Source: Zeugodacus cucurbitae (taxonomy: Eukaryota; Arthropoda; Insecta; Diptera; Tephritidae). From it: a stretch of 64,000 nucleotides of DNA. Shown here piece by piece: positions 44,513-56,499 of the stretch. The stretch is taken from NCBI RefSeq assembly GCF_028554725.1, contig NC_071668.1, forward strand, positions 11,781,501 to 11,845,500, given 5' to 3'. Numbering within the stretch: position 1 is the first letter of the stretch; each line of letters opens with the position of its first letter. The notes beneath the pieces are model-generated. The model did no database searches and was not told where the DNA came from. It saw only the letters and a program-made list of their open reading frames with translations. Made by a program: the position numbers and the translations under genes.

Positions 44513-45943
44513 TATACTCTCGCAACCTGTTGCACAGAGTATCATAGTTTTGTTCACATAACGGTTGTTTGTGTCACCAAGAAATATAAGAGTTAGATAT
44601 GGGGTTATATATACATAAATGATCAGGATGGCGAGTAGATTTGAAATCCGGATGTCTGTCCGTCTGTCCGTCTGTCCGTGCAAGCGATAACTTGAGTAAA
44701 AATTAAGATATCTTAATGAAAGTTGGAACACATGTTCCTTGGCATCCTGAGGAGGCTTTCGAAAATGGGCAAAATCGGTCCACTGCCACGCCCACAAAAT
44801 GGAGGAAACCGAAAACATATACAGTGTCATAACTAAGCCATAAATAAAGTTATGAAAATGAAATTTGGAACATAGGATCCCATTAGGGAGGGGCACATTT
44901 GGATGTAATTTTTTTGGAAAAGTGGGCGTGACCCCGCCCTCAAATAAGTTTTTTGTATATAACTCGCAAACCAATAAAGCTATATAAGCTAAACTTTCTG
45001 CAGTCGTTTTTTTTAGCCATTTCCTTATACAGTCCAAAAATGAAAGAAATCGGATAATAACCACGCCCACCTCCCATACAAAGGTTAGGTTGAAAATTAC
45101 TAAAAGTGGGTTAACTCCCTAACGAAAAACGTCAGAAACACCAAATTTTACATAAGAAATGGCAGAAGAAAGCTGCACTGAGATTTTTTTACAAAATGGA
45201 AAATGGGCGTGGCGTCGCCCACTTATGGGTCAAAAACCATATCTCAAGAACTATTCGACCGATTTCAATGAAATTCGGTATATAACACTTTCTTGACACC
45301 CTGATGACGGGTGGAATATGGGCGAAATCGGTTCACAACTACGTCTACTTCCCATATAACCCAATTTTGAATTCCATCTGATTCGTTCACTTTATAATGT
45401 ATTCATAAGGAACCAATGAAGCTAGCGGAATAAAACTTTACACAAATACTGTATTTGAGCTGTGACATCACTTGTGGAAAAATTGTCAAAATCGGACCAT
45501 GACTTTTCAAGGCCCCTGATATCAAGCATGAAGAACTCAGTGCCTAAGGTTAATTTTTCACCGAAAATATAGGTAAATCCCTCAGATATTTTAATGTAAT
45601 TCATTCCCTCTGAATTTTTTTCTTATAACAGTTTCTCTCTGTACCTGAAATGGTAAAAATCGGGTCATAATTTCCCCCAGATCCTATATACCTAATTATA
45701 AGTAATATTAAATTAAGTGATCGTATAGTCTTCGATACATTGTATCTTGGTGGTGAAAACGAGTGAAATCGGTTTAGGAATTACCTCTGTCCCCATATAC
45801 TATTTATGATGATTTTCGTTATTCTATTGAACTTTATGCCGAATATATGGGTCGAATTGTGTTGTCTTTATAAAATTACATCAATAAATTGCGAGAGTAT
45901 AAAATGTTCGGTTACACCCGAACTTAGCCCTTCCTTACTTGTT
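44513..45943 (+). mobile_element. Helentron-like repeat, copy 3 (full length)
   Basis: Starts TACTCTCGCAACCTGTTGCA (hairpin), then ACATAACGGTTGTTTGTGTC, a GTCTGTCCGTC microsatellite (44652-44680), a body of about 1.2 kb with CCACGCCCAC motifs, and the right end GTTCGG-loop-CCGAAC followed by TTAGCCCTTCCTTAC. It has both terminal hairpins of the family. The long open frame on the minus strand (45070-44486) is conserved only because copies are similar; it is not a known protein. Confidence 0.8.
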
Positions 45944-46223
45944 TTTTCTGCATTTTCTTTCTATATGCAGAGAGCCCCAAAGTGATTAAAATTAACACAC
46001 TTTTGTTTATATAATAATTTTTTAAAACAAAAAATATATTTTGCAAAAATAAAATTACGCTTACAATCTACCAACTATACTACATACATACATATATATC
46101 AATCGTTTTTATAAATAAACTAATTAAAATTTAGCGAAATCAAAAAGCTTGAAATACATTGTTCTTTTCATTTTGATCTTAAATACAATATTTTTTCTCT
46201 TTTGCTACTATGCAAATTGCAAT

Positions 46224-48215
46224 TTATTCTTCCCTATTAATATTGTTCGTCTTGTTGTTGTATTTGCTACGTAGTCGTCGATGTCGTGGATTGTTGCAAA
46301 TCTTCTCACAATCCTCAAGTGTTGCAAACAATTTCCTATCGGAGCTGCAGCCCATATATTTGCAACGTTGCGTTTCCACGTCGTAGACAATGCCCAAAGT
46401 GGAGGAAACACACAGACCACTTATGGAAGGTTGTACCAAGCAGATGTCACCTGAAAGATAGCAAAGTAAATTTACTTAAAATTTGTGAAATTGCATCGAT
46501 ATATTTTGGGATGATATAAAAAATATATATATTGGAATTGAATAGCTTGTCATTGGAAGGATTTTGAGATCATTGTAATGCATAGATCAAATCCAACCAG
46601 GATTCTTGGATGTTATATTTTTGAATTGATCAATTAGATTAAAATATCTTGCTGCTAAGCTGAATCATCCATCTAAGATCGACCTAACTTCTCTTCCGTA
46701 TTTTTCTCACTCTATATATTTTCTGTTACCCATATATTTTATATGATAAGCCTTTCAACACTACTTTTCTTGCTAAAACAGCGTGTATATCTTGGTTTAG
46801 TAATATATCTCAATAGGTCGTGATTTTCAAATCAATATACTGTGGAACTTTTCTAATTCGAATCACCATAATCCACAAAAAAGATTCGAGTTAGAGAGAC
46901 AATGAGAGAAATGTTCATTAAAACATACATTTTTCAAAAAGCTGTAAAATATAGATTTACCCCAGATTTTAGTAATTTAGGACTCTTTTAAAAGTGTGCC
47001 TCGATAGTAGAATTTTAAATTTTGTTTTTATGCCCTGGTCGAAAAGTTTGATTTATGGAAGGAAATTTGTATGAAATTTGACTTCTATTGCCACTTCAAG
47101 AGTTCGAGTTATGAAGAACTTCGAGTTATAGAAATTCGAGTTAGGGAAGGAAATTTGTATGAAATTTGACTTCTATTGCCACTTCAAGAGTTCGAGTTAT
47201 GGAGAACTTCGAGTTATAGAAATTCGAGTTAGGGAAGGAAATTTGTATGAAATTTGGCTTCTAAACGATATTACCAATTCAAGTGTTCGAGTTATGGAGA
47301 TCTTCGACTTGTAGAAGGTTCGAGTTATGGAAGTTCCTCCGTATATTTTTGGCCTTGTCTCACTCTCACTAAGCTCCCGAGCTCTGAATCATTACAAAGC
47401 CTTTGTTGATGTATAGAGATTCACATAGAGAAACTTAACTCGACTTGGCGATTAGAATTTACATCAGCTTGTAAAAAAGACTTACCGAGAAACTAATTTC
47501 ACCGAAATATAGTAAATTATGCAAGTAATTCAAAATTATAAGAATTGAGGAAAGATACTGTTGTAAAGCTATAGCTAAACATTGAAATCGTATTTTCTAC
47601 AATCTAAAAGAGAACAATCGAAGAGAGTCCCATAAAATCCGTCTAAAAGTCGAGAAACTGCGATTTTACTCTTTTTAATATGAAATAAGTTTACTAGTAA
47701 CGATTTCCGGCTATTGAAGAGAGTATCTGAATGCCGTTTCTACCGTGTTTTCATGGCTACCTAAAGTGATTTGTCAGATCTCCCAAGTTTACCATATTTT
47801 CTTAATCTTTTGAGACTCTTTTAAGTAAGTTTTTATTAATTAAAGCAGAATTCTAACCCACTATTTGTATTCCACTAAAGCTGTTGTTGTGCTCCAATCT
47901 TTTCATTTCCCGGAAACGGATACATTTGGATACCACAATTTTTGTAAACATCCTTTTGTGCTTAACGTAACGTAAACACTGATTACAAGCCACTATCACA
48001 TGCGCTGGCATGCTCTCAACAAACTGCTACTCTGATTAAGTTTTAACCTTGTATTGCTTGTTATTTCTTCACTTTTTTTTCGTATAAAATTATTAATAAA
48101 ATGTAAAATAAAAATAAATAAAAATAAACAATTTTATCGCCTTACGTGCACGTCCGTAACTGCCCACGGCCAGGCAAAGCAAGCATAGCAAACTCAAGAC
48201 AATATGGCACTTCAT
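46224..48215 (-). CDS. Divergent Kunitz-like secreted protein, core motif lost
   Basis: Model: exon 1 48215-48146, intron 48145-46451 (GTAAGG..TTTCAG, phase 1, 1,695 bp), exon 2 46450-46224, giving 98 residues. Signal peptide MKCHIVLSLLCLLCLAVGSY. Six cysteines fit Kunitz order, CLVQPSISGLC, then C after 15 residues, and CEKIC at the end. The third segment has only four residues (CKYMGC), and the YGGCGGNxN core is replaced by YMGCSSDRKLF. The first loop has nine residues. P1 would be Val. The basic C-terminus (RHRRLRSKY) may bind anionic surfaces (inference). Loss of the core suggests altered folding or function, but the frame and splice sites are intact, so it is probably under selection. 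Confidence 0.8.
46840..47341. mobile_element. pogo/Tigger-like MITE with internal duplication, intronic
   Basis: Bounded by TA; ends CTGTGGAACTTTTCTAATTC and, on the minus strand, CGGAGGAACTTCCATAACTC. An 88-bp tandem duplication (about 47073-47160 and 47161-47248) lies inside. It sits in the intron of the divergent Kunitz gene. Confidence 0.75.
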
Positions 48216-48774
48216 GGTTGGTGTTTCTTTATTTGTATTTTTTCTTTTAAGAGAGCGGAAATTGTTGTTTTTTTATATTTTTTATTATTATTTTATTTTT
48301 ATTAATAATTTATATTTTTTTAATAATTTTCTTTTATCGTATAAAAACTAAAATACTGATTTTAGGTTAATTAGGAACAATCGCCGCTTTTTCGAAAGTT
48401 TTCACGATTTACACGTGCTTATCACACTTGTGTGTTTTATTTGCTATTTGCTACTTGATTTTCGATACTTCTATATAGTTTGGTCCACTTGGGTCACTCG
48501 GTGAATTGGGCGCGTGTTGCTGGCAATTTTAGATATTTTATTTGTGCCAAAATCAATTTGTATGGCCAAGCGAAATGGATTTCCATTAATTTCGAAATTC
48601 ACTGCAATTTCACTATAACACCACTGGTCAAAACACTTTGCAAATTTTAATTAATTTTCAATTTTTTCCACTTATATAACTTGGCTGCTGCTTGACTACT
48701 TTTCCTTTGGCTTTCTTGTGGCTGCGGCGAGTTCTTTTATTGCTTTTGTGAAAGCCTAACGGACGAGCGCCGTG

Positions 48775-48782
48775 ATTTTATA
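48775..48782 (-). promoter_or_regulatory. Candidate TATA box for the divergent Kunitz gene
   Basis: TATAAAAT on the minus strand in a locally GC-richer region, about 560 bp upstream of the ATG. A weaker alternative, TATATAAG, lies near 48672-48679. Which one is used cannot be decided from sequence alone. Confidence 0.4.
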
Positions 48783-51050
48783 CCACTCGTTGCCGAACAC
48801 ACCAAAAACTCGATGAGCTAATTGACCACTAAACGTGGCGACCCTCAGATTAGCCTGATTTACTGATTTTGTTGCTGCTGCGCTTGTAGACTGACACAGA
48901 CGAGCGGGGAGTGGTGCGATAAGTATGCGTATATGTTTGTAGCTGGCTAGCAGATGGCTCGATTTCGCGTAATTGTCACAATGAATTTATTGTTTTTGTT
49001 ATTTCATATATTAATTGCATAGATTTTAAATATTTTTCTAATGATTTATTGTTGTTACTTTGCTCAGCTCAAGAGTAAAGAAATTTTCGGAGAAAAGTTG
49101 TTTTTTATTATTTTTATTATTGTTTTTGTTTATATATTTCTGCTAATTTTTCCGCTCGTTTTGTGTGCGCTGGTTTCTTTTATCAGCCGCCTGTGCACTT
49201 CGAAACCTCTGCAATTATTCCAAAAAGTGCAATTATTCCAAAAAAAAAATCGCATGTAAATGACCGACCGCTGTGGCGTTCAATAGATAGCGTGCGCTTT
49301 GTAGGCTCTACACTCTCGCTGCAGCACAATCCAAACGATTTCTTTTGGCTTGCCGTAGATTTTTTTTTTGCTCAAAATTTCGACTTTTTTTTGCTCAAAA
49401 TCAATATATTATTTTTGTTTTTGGTTGTGTGCTTGTGTATGTGTCGAAAAATATCTCGCCACGAAATTCGTCAATAATATTAGAAAAGTAAAGATTTTCG
49501 TTAATTTTCTAGCTGTTTGTCTCACCACAGTTGGTTGAGTGTTTCACGAGTTTTGTTTCGAATTGAATGCGACTACAGCAGATTTTACTAAGATTAATCG
49601 TCAATGTGGGAAAATAAACTACTATATAAATAAGGTTTAATATACCTACATACCCTATAGGAAAAAAACAAAGGGTTTTGATGAAGGGTTTGAAGAAATA
49701 TCGTAATCTTCAATGCAATTTTTTGAAAAGTTTTTTAGTTGAAGTAATTGTCAAACTTGGCTTTAATCTGATCTCAATCACACTATTTTACTTATTCTAT
49801 CACAGAACTATTCTTCAAAGTGAGTCCCAATTGTAAAGAACTATAGCTGTTTATGAGAGATTTCTTAAGATCTACATTCTACTATATATACCATATGAAA
49901 TTACGCATTTAAAACCTCCTTTTAAAATTTTGGGTATCTTAGCTTTCCAACAGTAAATTTTATTTTTTTTAATTTACAAGGGTCTTGAAAAAAATGTGCA
50001 AAAAAGGTATTTATAGCAGATTATATCAGAGACCCAACCCTCACTTGTCCATAAAGAGGATTCAAGTCCATCCACCTATCTGTACTGTGGTTTTAGAGCA
50101 TTGGAGATATCGATGGAACATAGATATAACATACGGTGCTTCAACTATAATAGAAAGAGAGATATATCCACTATTTCGGTATCGGATTTTCAATCATCTT
50201 TGATGGTCTTTTGATATAATAAAAAGTATGACTTTTGCGATTTATCGCAGAAAAATTCTAACAGTAAATTTTTACTAACCGCTAATTGAATGATACAAAT
50301 TCAATCCTGATATAAATAACTACTTGTAAGAAATATTTTTCAAAGGTGAGAAGTTCACACATATACTTTAAATAGTACTCTTTCTCTCTCTCTCTCTCGA
50401 AATGCCTTTTAATCCGTGTTGACTCAATCCTATGGGTTTTCCACTACCATATTTCTAATTGCCTTAAAATATAACCAAATTTGTATGAAATATGCGAGAA
50501 GAAGATACTTAAATTCAGCAAAAAACAAAGCACAGACTTTTTCTTATCATTCCTTTGTTTGAGTTTGAAGAGTGCAATCAGTTTTTATACCGCAATTCCA
50601 ACATACAAACATAATTTTAAGAAAATATTTTGAAATTCCATAAAATACATTATTTCCAAGAATCCATTCCTATAGTATCTGTTATAAGGAGATAACAGGT
50701 TCTTATGTTTCTAAGAAAACCCAGAGAGCATAAAGAAACAGCTATTCCCAGAAACATTCAGAGTCAACGGTATTTCCAATTATTTTCATATTTATGACCT
50801 ACATACAGAAACAATTGCCTAATTTGTTAAACATTCCGCTGTGGTAGTATGAATTAATGATTTCTTTGAACTGTGATTTTATTCTTTTCAAGAAATATTT
50901 TTTTTAAGAATTTATACTACGAATATGTTAAATTCGAAAGTAAAATTTTACTTTTAAAAAATTCGAAAAAACAAATTATTGAAATCTTGATTAAATAAAC
51001 TCTATTCTATATAGCCATAATTTCATATATATATATACATATATATATAG
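48783..51050. other. Intergenic region, no gene seen
   Basis: AT-rich, with a (TC)n run near 50380-50398. No splice-supported coding segment or recognised repeat. Confidence 0.5.
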
Positions 51051-51061
51051 AAGACACCGTA

Positions 51062-51112
51062 GAAACCGCTTTAAGCGATTATAGCCGAATCCACCAGAGC
51101 GCGCCACTCGTG
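51062..51112 (-). mobile_element. RTE 3' tail remnant
   Basis: AACCGCTTTAAGCGATTATA followed by GCCGAATCCACCAGAGCGCG matches the 3' end of the minus-strand RTE copies at 20.92-20.95 and 21.40-21.43 kb. Only about 50 bp remain. Confidence 0.6.
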
Positions 51113-51439
51113 CCTCCTTTCATATCCCCAATTAATACCCAATTTAAAGCAAGATCCCCCACAAATTTTGAGAATTTTGCAACTGTGATTTACTTCACGC
51201 TTCAACTTGGTAATTGTGCCGGGTTTAGAAATGGTTTTAGTTATTGAATTTTATTTCCTATAGGGTCTTCTAGTTAAATCAAACTACACATACTTTTGTA
51301 ATGAATAAACGCCTCTTATTTTCCTTTCCTGGCGCTTTGGTATTGATGGCTCAATCGATGCTGGTGTGATGCATGCGAATGCTCTCGCCAAGCGCTGATA
51401 ACGCGAGAACAAAGCACAGCAAGCGATGTGGCGCAACAG

Positions 51440-52200
51440 CAAGAAATAAAAAAAATAATAAAATAATTCAAAAAAAAAAATTTAAAAAATTAAAAAAAAA
51501 TAAAAAAAAAAATAATAATAATTAAAAAATATAAAAACAAAAAAACACTGAGCAGTGATAAGCACAATTCATGCTATGCATCAAATAATGAACTGTACAT
51601 AACTTTGTTTGTATGTGCTGTACATATTGACAGCTAAGCGTAGACGCAATACGTAAGCTTTGTTTGATTGTTGCGATGTTGGAACTGGTTCTTGCCGGCA
51701 TTCTCTGCTTACTACAAGTCTGTGATTTTGAAACGTACGCGTTAATGCCATTTGTTTTTGTTGTGTTTATGTCTTTCAAATGCTTGTCTCATATGTGCAC
51801 ACAACAATTTCGAATATTTTCAATATGGTTAATAATTGCGGCGAAGAGTGTGCGTGTGGTCTTACTCGAGACGACTTTGGTATTTCTATTTCTTTAATAG
51901 AAAGAGAAAATATTTAAATATGTTTTTTAATATCCTAAATTTTTGATATTTTTTTCGATTTTTTTTTTTTAATATTTATTTCAAATTTAAAATTTTTTTA
52001 AATCTTTTTTTTTTACATATTTTGAATTTTTTTTTAAATATTTTTTTTTTAATATTTTTTTTTTTAATATTTTTTTTTTAATATTTTTTTTCAATAGTTT
52101 TTTAAATATTTTTCAGTTTTTTTTTTCAATATTTATTTCAGGTTTTTATATGTTTTTTTATAATTTTTTTTTTTCAATGTTGTTTTTTTTTTTTCAATTA
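51440..52200. repeat. A-rich and T-rich low-complexity tracts flanking 400 bp
   Basis: 51445-51545 is almost pure A with scattered T. 51950-52195 is almost pure T with repeated AATATTT units. The tracts are complementary in composition and could pair. Between them is ordinary DNA. No gene is seen. Confidence 0.7.
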
Positions 52201-53224
52201 GTGCCTCAGTTAATCGGCGACGCAGTAAGTCCGCTTGCTGACGTCCCCATGGCGTTGCAATTCTCAATGGGTGGAATTGATTGTGACGCTATCGGCTGCC
52301 TACTACTACAGTTCATATTTACTCAAAGCGTACACAAACATATTTACAACGTCTGCAGATGCTGCCAGTTTTGTTTATAAACTAATTACAACAATTTAAT
52401 ATTATTGTTATGCTACTGATCGTTGTAAGATAGCTTTATATTGTATTTAGTTGCCGCTAACCCCATAGAGTGTTACAAATGCTTATCAGCAGCAAGCTTG
52501 ATTCTCTACACTCACACACATCTACACTCTCGTTACGCACAGTAGCATTTCAAAGAGTTTCAAAAGCGTACGAGGTATCACGTGAAATTCGCACTTCTAC
52601 TCGCGCCGCACGTACACATTCACGTGTAAGTCAGTTGAACGCTGGACCGTTGAAGCTTCGCTTAAAAAAGGCGCAGCCAAGCAACCGTAACGTACAATGT
52701 AATGAGTTTTGGCGATTAAATATGTGTTGTCAATATGTTGTTGATAGTGTGTTGATAAGTCTGCTTTTCATATTGCGTAGGCTAATTAGAACGCTTCACA
52801 CTTGTTGCTATCTCTTTAGAAATCGTTTAAGTGCTTCATATTTTTTATAATTACCGATTGATTTGAGCCGAGGTTTTGCGGTCGTTGGCCTTAATATCGT
52901 AGTTGAAGTCTAGAGCGAGAAAGTTATTAAAATTACTGAAAAGTGTTTTCTAAGACGTCCTTGGTGGATCGTTTCCAAATCATTCTGATAAGACAAAACT
53001 ACTTTTAAAATCCTTCAACCATTTCATGGCCAACTAAAATTAGTACAGGGGCTCGACAAAAAACGTGCATATTTACACATAACAATTTAGGCGTTACTTC
53101 TCAGCGCGATAAATTTGAGCCCTGTTTTCTGCTCAAAAAATTTACATGCAAAGGCAATAACAAAGTTATAAATTTTAAATTAGTACAAGAGAGTATGCGA
53201 ATAATGTATTCTCTCTCATTCTAT
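52201..53224. other. Intergenic region, no convincing gene
   Basis: A 126-codon open frame (52470-52850) has no recognisable domain and no paralogue in the window. I treat it as chance. Confidence 0.45.
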
Positions 53225-54412
53225 TTTTTACACTCTCGCAACAAATGTTGCTAAAGAGAGTATTTAAGTTTTGTTCACATAACGGTTGTTTGTAACACCC
53301 AAAACTAAACGAGTAAGATATAGGGTTATATATACCAAAGTGATCAGGGTGAAGAGTGGAGTTCAAATCCGAATGTCTGTCTGTCCGTCCGTCCGTCCGT
53401 CTGTGCAAGCTGTAACTTGAGTAAAAATTAAGATATCTTGATGAAACTTGGCACCATAGGAAGGTTGCTTTCGAAAATGAGCAAAATCGGACCACTGCCA
53501 CGCCCTCAAAATGGCGAAAACCGAAAACACATAAAGTGCCATAACTAAGCCATAAATAAAGCTATGGAAATAAAATTTGGTATGAAGGATCGCATTATGA
53601 AGGGGCATATTTGGATGTAATTTTTTTGGGGAAGTGGGCGTGGCCCCGCCCCCTACTAAGTTTTTTGTACATATCTCGCAAACCAATAGAGCTATATAAA
53701 CCAAACTTTCTGTAGTCGTTTTTTTTAGCTACTTCCTAATACAGTCCAAAAATTAAAGAAAAAAATCGGTTAATAACCACGCCCACCTCCCATACAAAAG
53801 TTAGGTTGAAAATTACTAAAAGTGGGTTAACTCACTAACGAAAAACGTCACAAACACTAAATTTCACATAAGAAATGGCAGATGAAAGCTGCACTCAGAT
53901 TTTTTTACAAAATGGAAAATGGGCGTGGCGTCGCCCACTTATGGGTCAAAAACCATATCTCAGGAACTACTCGACCGATTTCAATGAAACTTGGCTTGTA
54001 ATAGTTTCCTTACATCCCAATGATATGTTGTGAAAATAGGCCAATCGCTTCACAACCACGCCTACTTCCTATATACCAGAACTTTGAAGACGATCTGAAT
54101 CGTTTACTTTACAATATATAAAGTAAGCACTAGTGAAGATATCGGTGCAGAACTTTGCACAAATACTATGTTAATAGTGTGGCAGCCCCATTCTAAAAAT
54201 CGCCGAAATCGGACCATAGGTTTTTATATCGAACACGAGGACCTCGGTGCTTCTAACCTAATATTATGGTTTCCAACTTTCAATGGACTTTATACAATAT
54301 ATATTACGAATATGTGGGTCAAATTGTGTATTATATAATAAAATAAAGTTAAATAAATAAATTGCGAGAGTATAAAATGTTCGGTTACACCCGAACTTAG
54401 CCCTTCCTTACT
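53225..54412 (+). mobile_element. Helentron-like repeat, copy 4 (full length)
   Basis: Left hairpin CACTCTCGCAACAAATGTTG, a GTCTGTCTGTCCGTCCGTCC microsatellite (about 53374-53403), a body collinear with copies 3 and 6, and the right end CCGAACTTAGCCCTTCCTTA. No transposase. Open frames on its minus strand match those of other copies only because the repeats are similar. Confidence 0.82.
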
Positions 54413-54698
54413 CTTTTTTTGTTTATATTTTTCATTAGAACAGTTTTTATACCAGTTGTTTGTTCGATTCGAAACTATTCAATGTTTGGTGAAACGACGC
54501 TAATTTGCACTTAAGTATGCCAATTTAAGGCATTTATACCAGTTGTTCGTTCGAATCATGACTCTGCAATGACTTGTGTATGGTTGAGTACGATATATAG
54601 AGCTCGTATATGTACACGATTCAAATTTCTATATTGCTGAGTGTCGCATTTTTTATTTCAAAAAATATATTAAAAGACTCCTACTAGATCTTAAGAAA

Positions 54699-55239
54699 TT
54701 AAGAGGCTATACCAGTGTGACAATTTCAAGAAATCGATTTTTTTGTTTTACTTATTCGATAGTTTATCCTTTAAAAAATATCCTGTGAAATCGACAATGT
54801 CGTATCTTGAAGAGTTTTTGAATGGCCGCGTTCTAAAGAGCGACCGCTCGCTGGTATAAGTCGAAACTTCGAAACGACGTTCTTCAAAATTGCTGACATC
54901 ATAACTCAAAGAGAAATTTTCCGATCGACCTTAAATTTAAACTGAGTATTCTTGAATATATCTACTATACAATGACCTACGATCTTTTTGATTGGTTGAA
55001 AATCGTCAATTTGGCATTTAAAAAAATAGCATTTTTTCACCTATCGTACATCATTGTCACCCCCGAAGACAGCACATAATTCGGTTAATTTCAATATTTT
55101 TGTACACAAAATAATCCTAAAATTTAACTGAGAACATACCTTATTATGACCTAAGAACATCGAAACATTCGATCGAGTACTTTCTTAAAAAAAACCACGA
55201 AAATCGTCTATTTTTTTATGGGTTACTCTGACCCCTTAA
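54699..55239. mobile_element. TTAA-bounded MITE-like element, copy 2
   Basis: Begins TTAAGAGGCTATACCAGTGT and ends GGGTTACTCTGACCCCTTAA. On the minus strand the right end starts TTAAGGGGTCAGAG, so the two termini form an imperfect inverted repeat with TTAA on each side. Collinear by eye with 37103-37707. Confidence 0.65.
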
Positions 55240-56499
55240 CAATATTGTTGGTCGATTTTTTATGAGGTTTACCAGCTGCATTCTCAGTTTACGTACTGTA
55301 GTTATTTATAGTAGTTAGTATTTCATGGCTTTCTTGAAGGAATGAGAGGACATGGAAAATCAGAAGTTAGAGATTTTTAATTATTTATCCTCAGATCTTA
55401 AGAAAATCAAAATTTTCTTTACACTCTTCAGCCAACTATATAATCTATACTAGTACTTAATCTTCTCAGTAGTTGATAGTTTTATAACCTATTCAGAGCT
55501 TTTCCAATTCGAAGTTACTTGTACAGTTAGGTAAGCGAAAAACAAGAGAGATATTTAGTTCGTCGGAGAATACCACTTACACTCATACCGCTCAATTCAA
55601 TCACCTAGTGAAAGCCGCCCTCTATCCCATTATGAATTCTTTAAATTTATCCAAGGTGCTGCTTTTAGAATGATTGAATCCATTGCGTCCACTTATTATG
55701 CAAAAGGATTTCTCAGTTTTCTCTCAACACACCATTAAGCGAGAAGTTAAATTAATTAATTGCGTAATTAAAAAAGTATTATGACAATGCAAAATTTAAT
55801 CTAATTGGACTATGAACGTTCTTGCACACGCTTCGGTGTATATACTATCTTAATACAAATACATATAGAAGAATACTCGCTCTTTAATATGGATCAAGTA
55901 CATTTTAATGTTAAATTGTATATATTATATATAATTATGGGTTGCATGCTTGCGAAAATATCGCAAAATGTCTTTTTTTTATTTAGTAAAGATTTTAAAA
56001 ATATATTTTTGAATTCCCTACAAGTGCAAGACCGTTACATATATGTATGAAACATATCCGTATGATAACGAAATTTGAGAAGAAACAAATGGGTTCAATT
56101 TACAGGTTTAACTAAAGCTTTCAAGCTTCTTCGTTTTACTCTTGAATAGAGAGATTTTCGATTTCCTGGACTTCGCTGACTTATCTATATAAATTAAGAA
56201 CATCTGTGTCAGTTGGTACTAGACTTAAAGGTTGGATTATGAGTAGGCCGATAGGTGGCGCTGTTTTTTGAAATATTTAAAAAGGGGCGTGTCTGCATAC
56301 ATCGGTAGTGTAGCTATTAATCTTTGCCATACAAACTTCCTTCCTTCTTGATCTCTTTATTAATTAGTTTCTTCCAACATTTTTTTCACTCATCATCATA
56401 TTTATTATATAAATTCGTAAATCTTATGTGCTACACAACGCTTTGTCGCTATTAGTCGCTCTACCTTTGTGCCATGGTTTATCTCAAACGCCGCTTAGC
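55240..56499. other. Intergenic region, no gene seen
   Basis: AT-rich; no recognised repeat or coding exon. It lies just 3' of the last Kunitz gene on the minus strand. Confidence 0.5.

Noticed and set aside
52470..52850. 126-codon open frame.
   Set aside because: No recognisable domain, no paralogue in the window, and no clear start or splice context. Probably chance.
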